The notes under the pieces: generated by a model
The model's input: the letters and a program-made list of their open reading frames with translations, nothing else
Databases searched by the model: none
What the model was told of the DNA's origin: nothing
NCBI GenBank assembly: GCA_944362765.1
Contig: CALVTP010000011.1
Coordinates: 1 to 40,403, forward strand
Reading direction: 5' to 3'
DNA from: an uncultured Clostridia bacterium
GTDB taxonomy: Bacteria; Bacillota; Clostridia; Christensenellales; DTU072
DNA: 40,403 bases
Shown here: positions 18,717 to 27,640 of the stretch, in pieces
How positions within the stretch are numbered: position 1 is the first letter of the stretch
How the letters are laid out: each line of letters starts with the position of its first letter
Program-made: the position numbers and the translations under genes

Positions 18717-19202
18717 TCATCGGGAGGCGGAATCGCACTTCCCGGCGCCCTCCGTTTCCTTTTCGGAGCCCTCCCCCGAAATGCGGGTTCCTTCGTCGTC
18801 TTCCGGAACTATCGCGGTCATCGAAGGCATGTACTCCTTCTTCCTGCGGATGACGAATTTGTCGGCAAGCGCCACCCCGATAAACGAAGCCGCCAGCGAA
18901 CCGAAGGTAGCTCCGAGGCAGATTCCGAGCGACATCGTATACGTCACCGAAAGCGCTATCCCCATCGCTATAAGCGGTACGGCATACACCAGAAGCGCCG
19001 CCGTCAGAACGGCCCTGTCCCCCATCGTCACTTCGACGCGGTCGCCTACTTTGGCGGAGAGAGTGTTTTTGAGACGCAGTTCGACGTAGTTGGCCTCCCT
19101 CGGTTTCAGACACATATTACAGTTTTCGCAGGCGGTTTTTCTGTCGAATCTCACCGTCGCGAAGGAACCGCGGAGTTTGTAAACGACGCCGGTCTCTCTC
19201 AC
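18717..19202 (-). CDS. RseC/MucC-family membrane protein
   Basis: 161 residues. An N-terminal cytoplasmic part has a CENCNMC cysteine cluster at about 25-31. Two membrane segments (about 68-90 and 93-115) follow, then a lysine/arginine-rich boundary and an acidic tail. The RseC/MucC family includes the E. coli SoxR-reducing factor RsxC partner RseC and Rnf-linked proteins; in Clostridia its role is unclear. The cysteine cluster could bind a metal or Fe-S centre. It starts with GTG, overlapping the aspS stop as GTGA, so it depends on aspS translation. The aspS-rseC association is unusual to me. Confidence 0.8.
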   Translation of the reverse strand: MRETGVVYKLRGSFATVRFDRKTACENCNMCLKPREANYVELRLKNTLSAKVGDRVEVTMGDRAVLTAALLVYAVPLIAMGIALSVTYTMSLGICLGATFGSLAASFIGVALADKFVIRRKKEYMPSMTAIVPEDDEGTRISGEGSEKETEGAGKCDSASR

Positions 19203-20980
19203 TTCCCGCCCCCGACGACGAGTTCCAGTTCGTCAAGCTGTTTCTGCTCGACGGCGGAGGGGCAATCTTCCATAAGACCCACCGCCGATTGGTTCTTCGG
19301 GAAGGCGATGACGTCTTTTATATTGTCGGTTCCGGTTATCAGCATGACCAGCCTGTCCAGCCCGAACGCCAAGCCGCCGTGCGGCGGAACGCCGTAGCGG
19401 AAAGCTTCGACAAAGAATCCGAAGCGCTCGTTTATGTCCTGCTCGGTAAGCGAGATCTTTTCAAACATCTTCCTTTGAAGGGCTGGGGTGTGGATACGGA
19501 TGGAACCGCCGCCCGCTTCCTGACCGTTGATGACGAGGTCGTAAGCCATCGCGCGCACCTTCAACGGGTTCTTGTCAAGGTACTTCAAATCTCCCGGAAC
19601 GGGCGAAGTGAAGGGGTGGTGCATGGCGTTCAGGCGCTTTTCTTCCTCGTCGTATTCATAAAGCGGGAAGTCCGTCACCCACAAAATGTCGTAAGTCTTC
19701 TCGTCGATAAGGCGGTATTTTTTTGCTATCGCAAGCCTCAGCGCGCCCAGCGCCGCGAAGACGGTCTTGTCCTTGTCGGCGACGAAAAAGATGATGTCCC
19801 CCTTCTCGCCGTCCATGGCTTTTACGAGAGCGTCGAAATTTTCTTCGGTAAAGAACTTTTTGACGGGAGAGGAAACCCCCTCTTCCTTCAACGCGATATA
19901 GGCAAGCCCTTTGGCGCCGTATTCGCGCACGACTTCCTGGAAGGCGTCGATTTCCTTTCTGGTCATTGCGGCAAGCCCTTTGGCGTTGATGCCTCTTACG
20001 CTCATGCCGCGCTTGGTGGCGGATTCGAAGACAGAAAAGCCGCAGCCTTTGACGAGCTTCGTGACGTCTTTCAGTTCCAACCCGAAGCGGGTGTCCGGCT
20101 TATCGGAACCGAATCTCGACATCGCCTCGGCATATTTAAGCCTCCTGAATTTCCTCGGAAGCCGCATTCCCAGCGTGTTTTTGAAGATTTCGCGGATCAG
20201 CCCTTCCGCCTCCGACATGACGTCTTCCGGTTTTTCCGCATAGCTCATCTCGAGGTCTATTTGAGTAAATTCCGGCTGGCGGTTCGCTCTCAAGTCCTCG
20301 TCACGGAAGCACTTCACCACCTGAAAATAGCGGTCGAACCCCGAAATCATCAACAATTGTTTGTATAATTGCGGAGATTGCGGCAGCGCGTAGAAGGTAC
20401 CGGGGTGGACGCGGCTGGGGACGAGATAGTCCCTCGCGCCTTCGGGAGTCGACTTCCCGAGGAAGGGTGTTTCGATGTTCATAAACCCCCTCTTCGTCAG
20501 GTACTCGTAGGTGGTCGAGACAATCTTTGCGCGCGTTACGAGTATGCTCTGAAGGGCGGGGCGGCGAAGATCCAGATAGCGGTATTTAAGTCTCAGATTC
20601 TCGCCGACGGAGGCAAGGTCGGAAATGGCAAAAGGCGGGGTTTCCGCTTCCGACAATATCTCGAGAGCGTCCGCTTCCAATTCCACTTCGCCCGTCGCCA
20701 TGTTGGCGTTGACGTTCTTCTCGCCGCGGCGCACGATAACGCCGGTAGCTTTCAGGACAAACTCGTTACGGAGTTTCGCCGCTTCCTCAAACAGCGCCTT
20801 GTCCCTTCCCTCGTCGAAATTGAGCTGCAGAATACCCGTCCTGTCCCTGAGATCGACGAATATGATGCTTCCGAGGTTTCTGTACTTGGCGACAAAGCCG
20901 TAAACGGTTGCCTTCCTGCCGACGTCGCCGGCGGTAAACTCGCCGCACATTTTAGTCCTTTTTGAACTTATTTTTGACAT
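19199..20980 (-). CDS. aspS: Aspartyl-tRNA synthetase
   Basis: 593 residues from the chosen start MSKISSKRTK, which has GGAGG seven bases upstream. A longer frame reaches 21013 but has no ribosome binding site. N-terminal OB fold for the anticodon (about 15-105), class-II motif 2 (FRDEDLRANRQPEFTQ), the bacterial GAD insertion, and motif 3 (GLAFGLDRL). It charges tRNA-Asp; whether it also mischarges tRNA-Asn cannot be read here. It overlaps the hisS end by 13 bases, the usual hisS-aspS pair. Confidence 0.96.
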   Translation of the reverse strand: MSKISSKRTKMCGEFTAGDVGRKATVYGFVAKYRNLGSIIFVDLRDRTGILQLNFDEGRDKALFEEAAKLRNEFVLKATGVIVRRGEKNVNANMATGEVELEADALEILSEAETPPFAISDLASVGENLRLKYRYLDLRRPALQSILVTRAKIVSTTYEYLTKRGFMNIETPFLGKSTPEGARDYLVPSRVHPGTFYALPQSPQLYKQLLMISGFDRYFQVVKCFRDEDLRANRQPEFTQIDLEMSYAEKPEDVMSEAEGLIREIFKNTLGMRLPRKFRRLKYAEAMSRFGSDKPDTRFGLELKDVTKLVKGCGFSVFESATKRGMSVRGINAKGLAAMTRKEIDAFQEVVREYGAKGLAYIALKEEGVSSPVKKFFTEENFDALVKAMDGEKGDIIFFVADKDKTVFAALGALRLAIAKKYRLIDEKTYDILWVTDFPLYEYDEEEKRLNAMHHPFTSPVPGDLKYLDKNPLKVRAMAYDLVINGQEAGGGSIRIHTPALQRKMFEKISLTEQDINERFGFFVEAFRYGVPPHGGLAFGLDRLVMLITGTDNIKDVIAFPKNQSAVGLMEDCPSAVEQKQLDELELVVGGGK

Positions 20981-22224
20981 TTCAATACCTCCGCTATTTT
21001 GTCGAAGCCGCATTCGGTGACGGCTCCGTCGGACATTCTCTTAAGTTTTACCATACCCGACTCCCTCTCCTCGGAACCGATGACCGCAACATATTTATAG
21101 CCGCGTTTGTCGGCGTACTTCATGCCTGATTTCAGGCTCCTGCCAAGTAAATCGGTATCGGCGGAAACGCCTGCCTCGCGCAGTCTGTTGGCGACAACAA
21201 ACGCGAAACCGGCGTCATCGCGGGAAGCGGGCGCAAGGTATATAATAGGCACTTCGGGCTCCCCTAAATAGAGATTAAGGTTCTCTAAAATCATCAGAAG
21301 GCGTTCAAGCCCCATGCCGAATCCCACCGCCGGGGCGGACTTGCCGCCGACGTCGGAAACCAGGTTATTGTATCTTCCTCCGCCGCAGACGGTACCTTGC
21401 GCGCCGATGGCGGAAGAGATGAACTCGAAGACGGTTCCCGTGTAGTAGTCGAGCCCTCTTACGATATTCGGATTGACGACGAACGCGACCCCGGACGAAG
21501 TGAGGATGCTTTGAAGCTCTTCGAAGTGCGTTTTGCAGTCGTCGCAAAGATAGTCGATGGTTTTGGGAGCGGCAGCCGTTATCTCTTTGCAACCCGCCTC
21601 CTTACAATCGAGTATGCGCAGCGGATTTTTATCGAAGCGCTCCCTGCAACTCGGGCACATTTTCGAAATGTTGTCGCCGAGATAGCTTCTGAGGGCGGCG
21701 TTATAGCTTTTTCTGCACTCGGGGCAGCCGATGGAGTTGATATTCAATACCGGCTCGGTGAGTCCCAGCCTCGCAAACAGCGTCTTTGCAACCAGCATGA
21801 CTTCGGCGTCGGCGTAGGGAGACGGGCTCCCGTAAATCTCTATCCCGAACTGGTGGTGTTCCCTGAGCCTTCCCGCCTGAGGGCGCTCATAGCGGAATAC
21901 GGGAGTCAGATAGTACATTTTAAGGGGCTGCGGAAGTTCCTGTAAGCCGTTTTCTATATAGGCTCTTGCCACTCCCGCCGTGCCTTCCGGTTTCAGAGTG
22001 ATACTCCTTTCGCCCTTGTCGAGGAAGGTGTACATTTCTTTGTTGACTATGTCCGTGGTGTCCCCTACTCCTCTTAAAAAGAGCTCGGTGTGCTCGAATG
22101 TCGGGGTGCGGATCTCGCGGATACCGAAATCCTCTGCCGTCTTTCTTATCACCTTTTCGAGATAGTGCCATTTATATGCGTCCTCGGGGAGGACATCCTT
22201 TGTGCCTTTCGGAATGTTTATCAT
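20968..22224 (-). CDS. hisS: Histidyl-tRNA synthetase
   Basis: 418 residues. Class-II motif 2 is RYERPQAGRLREHHQFG, and the histidine-specific RGLDYYTGTVFE is present. An internal stretch with CxxC pairs (GCPECR, MCPSCR, CDDC) is the cysteine-rich form common in Bacillota HisRS and may bind zinc. The anticodon domain is at the C-terminus. The start codon lies 2 bases after the hslU stop without a clear Shine-Dalgarno, so it is probably coupled to hslU. Confidence 0.96.
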   Translation of the reverse strand: MINIPKGTKDVLPEDAYKWHYLEKVIRKTAEDFGIREIRTPTFEHTELFLRGVGDTTDIVNKEMYTFLDKGERSITLKPEGTAGVARAYIENGLQELPQPLKMYYLTPVFRYERPQAGRLREHHQFGIEIYGSPSPYADAEVMLVAKTLFARLGLTEPVLNINSIGCPECRKSYNAALRSYLGDNISKMCPSCRERFDKNPLRILDCKEAGCKEITAAAPKTIDYLCDDCKTHFEELQSILTSSGVAFVVNPNIVRGLDYYTGTVFEFISSAIGAQGTVCGGGRYNNLVSDVGGKSAPAVGFGMGLERLLMILENLNLYLGEPEVPIIYLAPASRDDAGFAFVVANRLREAGVSADTDLLGRSLKSGMKYADKRGYKYVAVIGSEERESGMVKLKRMSDGAVTECGFDKIAEVLKCQK

Positions 22225-22226
22225 GA

Positions 22227-23537
22227 TTACAGTATATATTTTCTGAGGTTGAGGTTTTTGGTGGCGCGTTCCATGTGTTCGGCGACGTAGGCTTTGTCGA
22301 TGACGAGTTCGACGTCGTCATGACCGCCGGAAGCGTTGAAGCTGACGTCTTCCAAAAGCATTTCCATTACCGTATGCAGCCTTCTCGCGCCGATGTTTTC
22401 GTTATTCTCGTTTTCGAGGAAGGCAATCCTCGCAAGTTCGTTTATCGCTTCGTCGGTGAACTTCAATTTGATGTTGTCGACTCCTAAAAGCGCCGCGTAT
22501 TGCATGATTATTGCGTTGTCGGGTTCTTTTAAGATCTTTGCAAAGTCGCTTTCGGTAAGGCTTTGCAGCTCGACGATGACGGGGAACCTTCCTTGGAGTT
22601 CGGGAATGAGGTCATTGACCTTGGAGACGTGGAAAGCGCCCGCCGCAATAAACAAAATGAAGTCGGTTTTGATGTTTCCGTACTTGGTGTTGACGGTGCA
22701 GCCTTCGACTATCGGAAGGATGTCCCTTTGCACGCCTTCGCGGGAGACGTCGGGTCCGTGAGTGTTCGATTTCCCGGCGATTTTGTCCATCTCGTCGATG
22801 AAGATTATGCCGTCCTCTTCGGCGCGCTTTATCGCTTCTGAAGCTATGGAATCGTCGTCGATAAGTTTCCCTGCCTCTTCGCGGGTTAAGAAGGTGTAGG
22901 CTTCCTTGACGGTGACTTTGCGCTTTTTGTTCTTCGGCGGAATGATTTTACTCATCAGTTCCCCGAAGTTGGTTTCGTTTCCTCCCAAGGGTCCCAGCTG
23001 GAGTGCCTGCGGGCGTCCTTGGAACTCCATTTCCACCATGATGTTATCGAGTTTCCCGTCGCGGAGCTCCTTCGTTAATTCCTCTCTCAACTCGTCGGAA
23101 TTTTTGTCGGGGTGGTTCTTACGCCGTCCGGGGAGCAGCCCTTCGATAAGCTTTTTCTCGGCGGCTTCCTTGGCTTTCGGCTCGACTTCGGCTATCTTTT
23201 CCTCTCTTACAAGTCTGATAGCACACTCCACAAGGTCTCTTATCATGCTTTCGACGTCACGCCCGACATAGCCCACCTCGGTGAACTTCGTCGCCTCGAC
23301 TTTGACGAAGGGAGCCTTGTCAAGCTTGGCAAGCCGCCTTGCTATCTCCGTCTTACCCACTCCCGTCGGTCCCTTCATGATGATGTTTTTCGGAGTTATC
23401 TCCTCGCGCACTTCCTGCGGCAGTCTGGAACGCCTGTAACGGTTCCTCAAAGCTATCGCGACGGCGCGTTTTGCCTCCGTCTGCCCTATGATGTATCTGT
23501 CAAGTTCGTTGACTATCTGTTTGGGGGAATATTCCAT
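22227..23537 (-). CDS. hslU: HslU (ClpY) ATPase of the HslUV protease
   Basis: 436 residues from MEYSPKQIV, chosen because GGAGG sits seven bases before this ATG and the family begins here. The frame extends 57 codons upstream through hslV, in low-complexity sequence that is not HslU-like. AAA+ Walker A GPTGVGKT at 56-63, the variable I domain (about 110-240), Walker B IIFIDEMDKI, and a C-terminus ending LRKYIL, the tail that docks into HslV. It unfolds substrates for HslV. Confidence 0.96.
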   Translation of the reverse strand: MEYSPKQIVNELDRYIIGQTEAKRAVAIALRNRYRRSRLPQEVREEITPKNIIMKGPTGVGKTEIARRLAKLDKAPFVKVEATKFTEVGYVGRDVESMIRDLVECAIRLVREEKIAEVEPKAKEAAEKKLIEGLLPGRRKNHPDKNSDELREELTKELRDGKLDNIMVEMEFQGRPQALQLGPLGGNETNFGELMSKIIPPKNKKRKVTVKEAYTFLTREEAGKLIDDDSIASEAIKRAEEDGIIFIDEMDKIAGKSNTHGPDVSREGVQRDILPIVEGCTVNTKYGNIKTDFILFIAAGAFHVSKVNDLIPELQGRFPVIVELQSLTESDFAKILKEPDNAIIMQYAALLGVDNIKLKFTDEAINELARIAFLENENNENIGARRLHTVMEMLLEDVSFNASGGHDDVELVIDKAYVAEHMERATKNLNLRKYIL

Positions 23538-23548
23538 CGTTTGCCTCC

Positions 23549-24085
23549 TTAAACCAGCTCCACGGTGAGATTGTGGTTGGTGAACACACATAGATCGCCC
23601 GCAATTTTCATGGCTTTCCTGACTATCTCCTCCGCCGTGAGATCGGTGTTTTCGAGAAGCGCGCGGGCGGCGCTCAGCGCATAGTTCCCGCCCGAACCGA
23701 TGGCGCATACCCCGGATTCGGGCTCTATGACGTCGCCCGTTCCCGAGACTATTAAAAGATTGTCCTTGTCCGCCGTTATCAGCATGGCTTCCAGCTTCCT
23801 TGCCTTGTCCTGCCTCCAGAGTTCCGCAAGTTCCACTGCGGCACGCGTCAGGTTGCCGCTGAATTTTTGCAGCATTTCTTCGAACTTTTCACTGAGAGCG
23901 AAGGCGTCGGAGACGGATCCGGCAAACCCCACCACCACTTTGCCGTCATATATCCTCTTGACTTTGACGGCGTTGCCTTTGAAAATTACCGACTCGCCCA
24001 TCGTCACCTGCCCGTCGCCGCCTACCGCGGTGACGCCGTTGCGTTTGACGGCGCAAATCGTCGTTCCTTTAAGTAATTCGGTCAT
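23549..24085 (-). CDS. hslV: HslV (ClpQ) protease subunit
   Basis: 178 residues of the proteasome-like Ntn-hydrolase fold. The expected catalytic threonine is Thr8 in KGTTICAV after removal of a 7-residue propeptide MTELLKG, similar to the short propeptide of Bacillus ClpQ and unlike E. coli Hsl[11 protein letters not shown] and [11 protein letters not shown] are conserved. AAAGGAGTC precedes the ATG. Forms the peptidase chamber for HslU, whose gene starts 11 bases downstream. The xerC/codV gene usual between trmFO and hslV is absent. Confidence 0.96.
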   Translation of the reverse strand: MTELLKGTTICAVKRNGVTAVGGDGQVTMGESVIFKGNAVKVKRIYDGKVVVGFAGSVSDAFALSEKFEEMLQKFSGNLTRAAVELAELWRQDKARKLEAMLITADKDNLLIVSGTGDVIEPESGVCAIGSGGNYALSAARALLENTDLTAEEIVRKAMKIAGDLCVFTNHNLTVELV

Positions 24086-24149
24086 TTTGACTCCTTTCGG
24101 GTCGAAACCCGCATTGTTTTCATGTTATCGGGCGCCCTTTAAAACGCCT

Positions 24150-24176
24150 ATTATATTATTATAATATAGTTGTCAA
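24150..24176 (-). promoter_or_regulatory. Possible promoter of hslV
   Basis: Minus-strand TTGACA (24171-24176) with TATAAT 15 bases away (24150-24155); a TAATAG slightly further gives 17. The AT-rich repeat makes the exact -10 uncertain. It would open the hslV-hslU-hisS-aspS-rseC unit. Confidence 0.5.
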
Positions 24177-24203
24177 GCGCTTCCCGGAGGGCGTTTCAAC
24201 CGC

Positions 24204-25487
24204 TTAAAGCCCCTTTAAATAGCTTTTAAGCTCGCTTTGTGCCCTCTCGGCATACGCCGCCTTTCTCGCCTTTTTATCACGGATACCCTCTATAGGCGGA
24301 AGGAGCATGAAGCTGACGTGCATCGGCTGGAAGTTTCCCTCATACTCCGAAATATATCTTTGAAGCCCGCCGATAACGGTGGTTTCGGGGAGCACCACTC
24401 CCCCCTTTCCCCGGAGTTTCCTCGCCGCCGAAAGACCTGCGATAAGCCCGGACGCGGCACTTTCGAGATAGCCTTCCACCCCCGTAATCTGCCCCGCAAA
24501 ATAGAGGTTTTCTCTCCCCTTCACCGAAAAATCGGCGTTAAGAAAGCCGGGCGAACGGATATAAGTATTCCTGTGCATGACTCCGTACCTTACAAACTCG
24601 GCGTCGCGGAGAGCGGGTATCAAAGAAAAGATGCGCTTCTGTTCGGGGAATCTGAGGTTGGTCTGGAAGCCTACAAGGTTGTAAAGGTGCTCGTAATTGT
24701 CCTCTTTCCTGAGCTGCACGACGGCATAGGCGCGTTTTCCGCTTTCGTCCCGGATACCCACCGGGCGGAGAGGTCCGAAACGCATGGCGTCCTCGCCGCG
24801 GCGGGCAAGCTCCTCTATGGGCATGCAGCCTTCGAACAGCTCCCCCTTTTCAAACTCCTTCGGAATGACTTTTTCGCCCGCGACAAGCGCCTCGTAAAAC
24901 GCCGTGTATTCCTCCTTCGTCATCGGACAATTGAGGTAATCGGCGCTCCCTTTTCCGTAGCGCGCCGCGAAAAAAGCTTTTGTCATATCTACCGATTGAG
25001 CGGTGATTATCGGAGCCGCCGCGTCATAAAAGTACAACTTCCCCGGCACCGATTTTTCTATCGCTTCCGCCATGGCGGGAGAGGTGAGCGGTCCCGTGGC
25101 AATTATCGAATTATCCTCGATTTCGGTAACCTCTTCGCGGATAACGGTTACCATATTCGTCTCTTTCAGCAATCTTTCGACCGCTTCGGAAAAGAGCGTT
25201 CTGTCGACTGCGAGCGCTCCGCCCGCAGGCACTTCGGCTTCCGCGGCAGCTTTCATGGAAACGGAATCCAGAAGGCTCAGCTCGGCTTTCAGTTCCCCCT
25301 GCGCGGTAGCGGGATCGCGGCTTTTCAGAGAATTGGAACACACGAGTTCCGAAAGTCCGCCGCCCTTATGTACGGCGGTGGAAACTTTGGGACGCATTTC
25401 ATACAGCTCCACGGAAAACCCTTGTTTTGCCAATGCGTACGCCGCTTCGGTTCCTGCAAGTCCGCCGCCTATTACCTTGACTTTCAT
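24204..25487 (-). CDS. trmFO: TrmFO, folate-dependent tRNA (uracil-54) methyltransferase
   Basis: 427 residues. The FAD-binding motif VIGGGLAGTEAA is at 5-16, and a conserved CSN occurs at 50-52 (Cys53 in Bacillus numbering is catalytic or structural). NCPMTKEEY lies near 197. It forms m5U54 in the tRNA T-loop using methylene-THF, the Bacillota alternative to TrmA. It overlaps the topA stop as ATGA. It is the last gene of the yifB-dprA-topA-trmFO unit. Confidence 0.96.
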   Translation of the reverse strand: MKVKVIGGGLAGTEAAYALAKQGFSVELYEMRPKVSTAVHKGGGLSELVCSNSLKSRDPATAQGELKAELSLLDSVSMKAAAEAEVPAGGALAVDRTLFSEAVERLLKETNMVTVIREEVTEIEDNSIIATGPLTSPAMAEAIEKSVPGKLYFYDAAAPIITAQSVDMTKAFFAARYGKGSADYLNCPMTKEEYTAFYEALVAGEKVIPKEFEKGELFEGCMPIEELARRGEDAMRFGPLRPVGIRDESGKRAYAVVQLRKEDNYEHLYNLVGFQTNLRFPEQKRIFSLIPALRDAEFVRYGVMHRNTYIRSPGFLNADFSVKGRENLYFAGQITGVEGYLESAASGLIAGLSAARKLRGKGGVVLPETTVIGGLQRYISEYEGNFQPMHVSFMLLPPIEGIRDKKARKAAYAERAQSELKSYLKGL

Positions 25488-27640
25488 TTTTCCGAACCGT
25501 CGGCGGGAACTACCCTTTCGGTGCCACTTTTTTTATTTCCCGCCAAGACCATGTCTTTATACGGCACGCTGACGCCGCAATTATCGTTTGTGCAGACAAA
25601 ATAGCGTTCGCCTCCCGTCTTCTGCACCCGCATTTCGCTGCCGCAGGTGGGGCAGCCGACCTTTTCCGGGACGTCCCAGCTCATGAATTTGCATTCGGGG
25701 TAGTTCGAACAGCCGTAAAAAACCTTTCCCGCTTTGGAGCGGCGCTTGTAGACGGGCGCTCCGCAAAGAGGACAGAATCCGACGGGTTCATCCAGACTTT
25801 TGATATTTTTACACTTCGGATAATTGGGACAGGCGAGGAATTTTCCGTATTTACTCTCCTTGATCACCATTCTGGCGCCGCACTTTTCACAAACGACGTC
25901 GCTGACTTCCTCCTGTCTGGGCAGTTTTTTAATGCCGGCGTAGTTGGCGCTTTTCAGCTCCTGTTCGAAACCGGGGTAGAACTCCTCTATCGTCCGCTGC
26001 CATTCGACGCCGTGCTCGATGGCGTCGAGTTTTTGCTCCATATCCGCCGTGAAGTGGATGTCGACGATATTTTTAAACCACTCTTCCATAAACTCCGTGA
26101 CCTGTTCGCCGAGAGCGGTGGGTTTAAAAAGCTTCTGCTCCTTGACAACGTATTCGCGCTTGGTTAAAACGGAGATGACTGTGGCGTAGGTCGAGGGGCG
26201 CCCTATCCCGTTTTCCTCCATTGCCTTGATTAGAGTGGCTTCGGAGTAACGCGGCTGCGGCTTGGTGAACTTCTGTTCGCACCTGATGTCCTTTTTCCGA
26301 AGCGGTTCTCCCTCTTTCAGATCGGGCAGAGTGGCGTTTTCGGAGCCGTCCTCTTCCTTTTTTTCGACGTCATAAACGGCGGTGAAGCCCTTGAACACAA
26401 GCGCTCTTCCCGTCACTTTAAAGCCGTATTCGACATCGGAAACAGCCTTGACGCGCACGTTCATCGTGTTATAGACCGCGTCGGACATCTGACTTGCGAG
26501 ATAGCGGTCATAAATCAATTTATAAAGCCTGTAATGGTTCTTTTGAAGCTTGTCTTTCAGGCTTTCCGGCGTCCTAAGAAGGTTGACGGGACGAATGGCT
26601 TCGTGCGCGTCCTGTACGTTTTGTCCCTTCGAAGTGTAATAATTGGGCTTTTCGGGGACGTAATCGCTGCCGAAGTGCTCGGCGATATAGTTTCTTGTCA
26701 GCGCCTGCATTTCCTGAGAGATCCTTACCGAGTCCGTTCTGATGTAAGTGACAAGCGCCGTCTGACCCTCGCCCGGGATATCGACGCCTTCGTAAAGCTG
26801 CTGCGCTATCTGCATTATCTGCGGAGCCGACATTCCGAGTTTCTGCGAACCGTCCTGCTGCAATGTCGAAGTGGTGAACGGCGGAGCGGGTCTGGTGTGA
26901 GTGATACTCTTTTTGACGTTGTCGACCGACCACTCCGAGCGCTCCAACCTCTCCAGAACGACGTCGGTTTCCTCTTTGCTGCCGGGTTTGATTTTTTTGC
27001 CGTTCAGATCCTGCAAAAGCGCCTTGAAAACGGGAGAAGTGCTTCCCTGTTTCAGAAGGAAAGCCGTTATCGTCCAATACTCCTTAGGCACAAATGCGCG
27101 GATCTCGCGTTCGCGGTCGACTATCATCTTCAACGCAGCCGACTGCACTCTGCCGCCTGACAACCCGGATTTTATCTTTCTCGACAAAATGGGGCTGACC
27201 TTATATCCTACCAGTCTGTCAAGTACCCTGCGCGCCTGCTGGGCATTGACGAGATTCATATTTATTTCGCGGGGGCTTTCTATCGCCCTGTTGACGGCTT
27301 TTGAAGTGATCTCGTTGAATTCTATGCGGTTTTGACGCCCTAAAAGCCCGAGATAGTTTGCAAGGTGCCAGCTTATGGCTTCACCCTCTCTGTCCGGGTC
27401 GGTCGCAAGGAAGGTGAAGTCGGCGCTCCTGACCTCTTCGCGCATGCGCTTCAACAATTCTTTTTTCTTGGAGTCCGCGACGACGTATTCGGGCTTGAAC
27501 CTGTTTTCTATGTCGATACCGAGCGTCTTTGCGGGAAGGTCGCAGATGTGACCGCCCGAAGCCATCACTCTGTAGCCGGTTCCGAGATACTTCTGAATTG
27601 TCTTTGCCTTGGAAGGCGATTCCACGATTACTAACTTCAT
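25484..27640 (-). CDS. topA: DNA topoisomerase I
   Basis: 718 residues, type IA. N-terminal Toprim domain (about 1-125 with FLATDPDREGEAISWHL), catalytic Tyr299 in TYIRTDSVRI, and SGLSGGRVQSAAL. Three C-terminal four-cysteine zinc ribbons start near 590 (CEKC...CPNYPKC), 635 (CPLC...CSNYPEC) and 680 (CPTC...CTNDNC). It relaxes negative supercoils. It abuts dprA (TAAATG). Confidence 0.97.
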   Translation of the reverse strand: MKLVIVESPSKAKTIQKYLGTGYRVMASGGHICDLPAKTLGIDIENRFKPEYVVADSKKKELLKRMREEVRSADFTFLATDPDREGEAISWHLANYLGLLGRQNRIEFNEITSKAVNRAIESPREINMNLVNAQQARRVLDRLVGYKVSPILSRKIKSGLSGGRVQSAALKMIVDREREIRAFVPKEYWTITAFLLKQGSTSPVFKALLQDLNGKKIKPGSKEETDVVLERLERSEWSVDNVKKSITHTRPAPPFTTSTLQQDGSQKLGMSAPQIMQIAQQLYEGVDIPGEGQTALVTYIRTDSVRISQEMQALTRNYIAEHFGSDYVPEKPNYYTSKGQNVQDAHEAIRPVNLLRTPESLKDKLQKNHYRLYKLIYDRYLASQMSDAVYNTMNVRVKAVSDVEYGFKVTGRALVFKGFTAVYDVEKKEEDGSENATLPDLKEGEPLRKKDIRCEQKFTKPQPRYSEATLIKAMEENGIGRPSTYATVISVLTKREYVVKEQKLFKPTALGEQVTEFMEEWFKNIVDIHFTADMEQKLDAIEHGVEWQRTIEEFYPGFEQELKSANYAGIKKLPRQEEVSDVVCEKCGARMVIKESKYGKFLACPNYPKCKNIKSLDEPVGFCPLCGAPVYKRRSKAGKVFYGCSNYPECKFMSWDVPEKVGCPTCGSEMRVQKTGGERYFVCTNDNCGVSVPYKDMVLAGNKKSGTERVVPADGSEK

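Noticed and set aside
23538-23708. N-terminal extension of HslU
   Set aside because: It lies inside hslV in another frame, is not HslU-like, and a strong ribosome binding site precedes the internal ATG at 23537.
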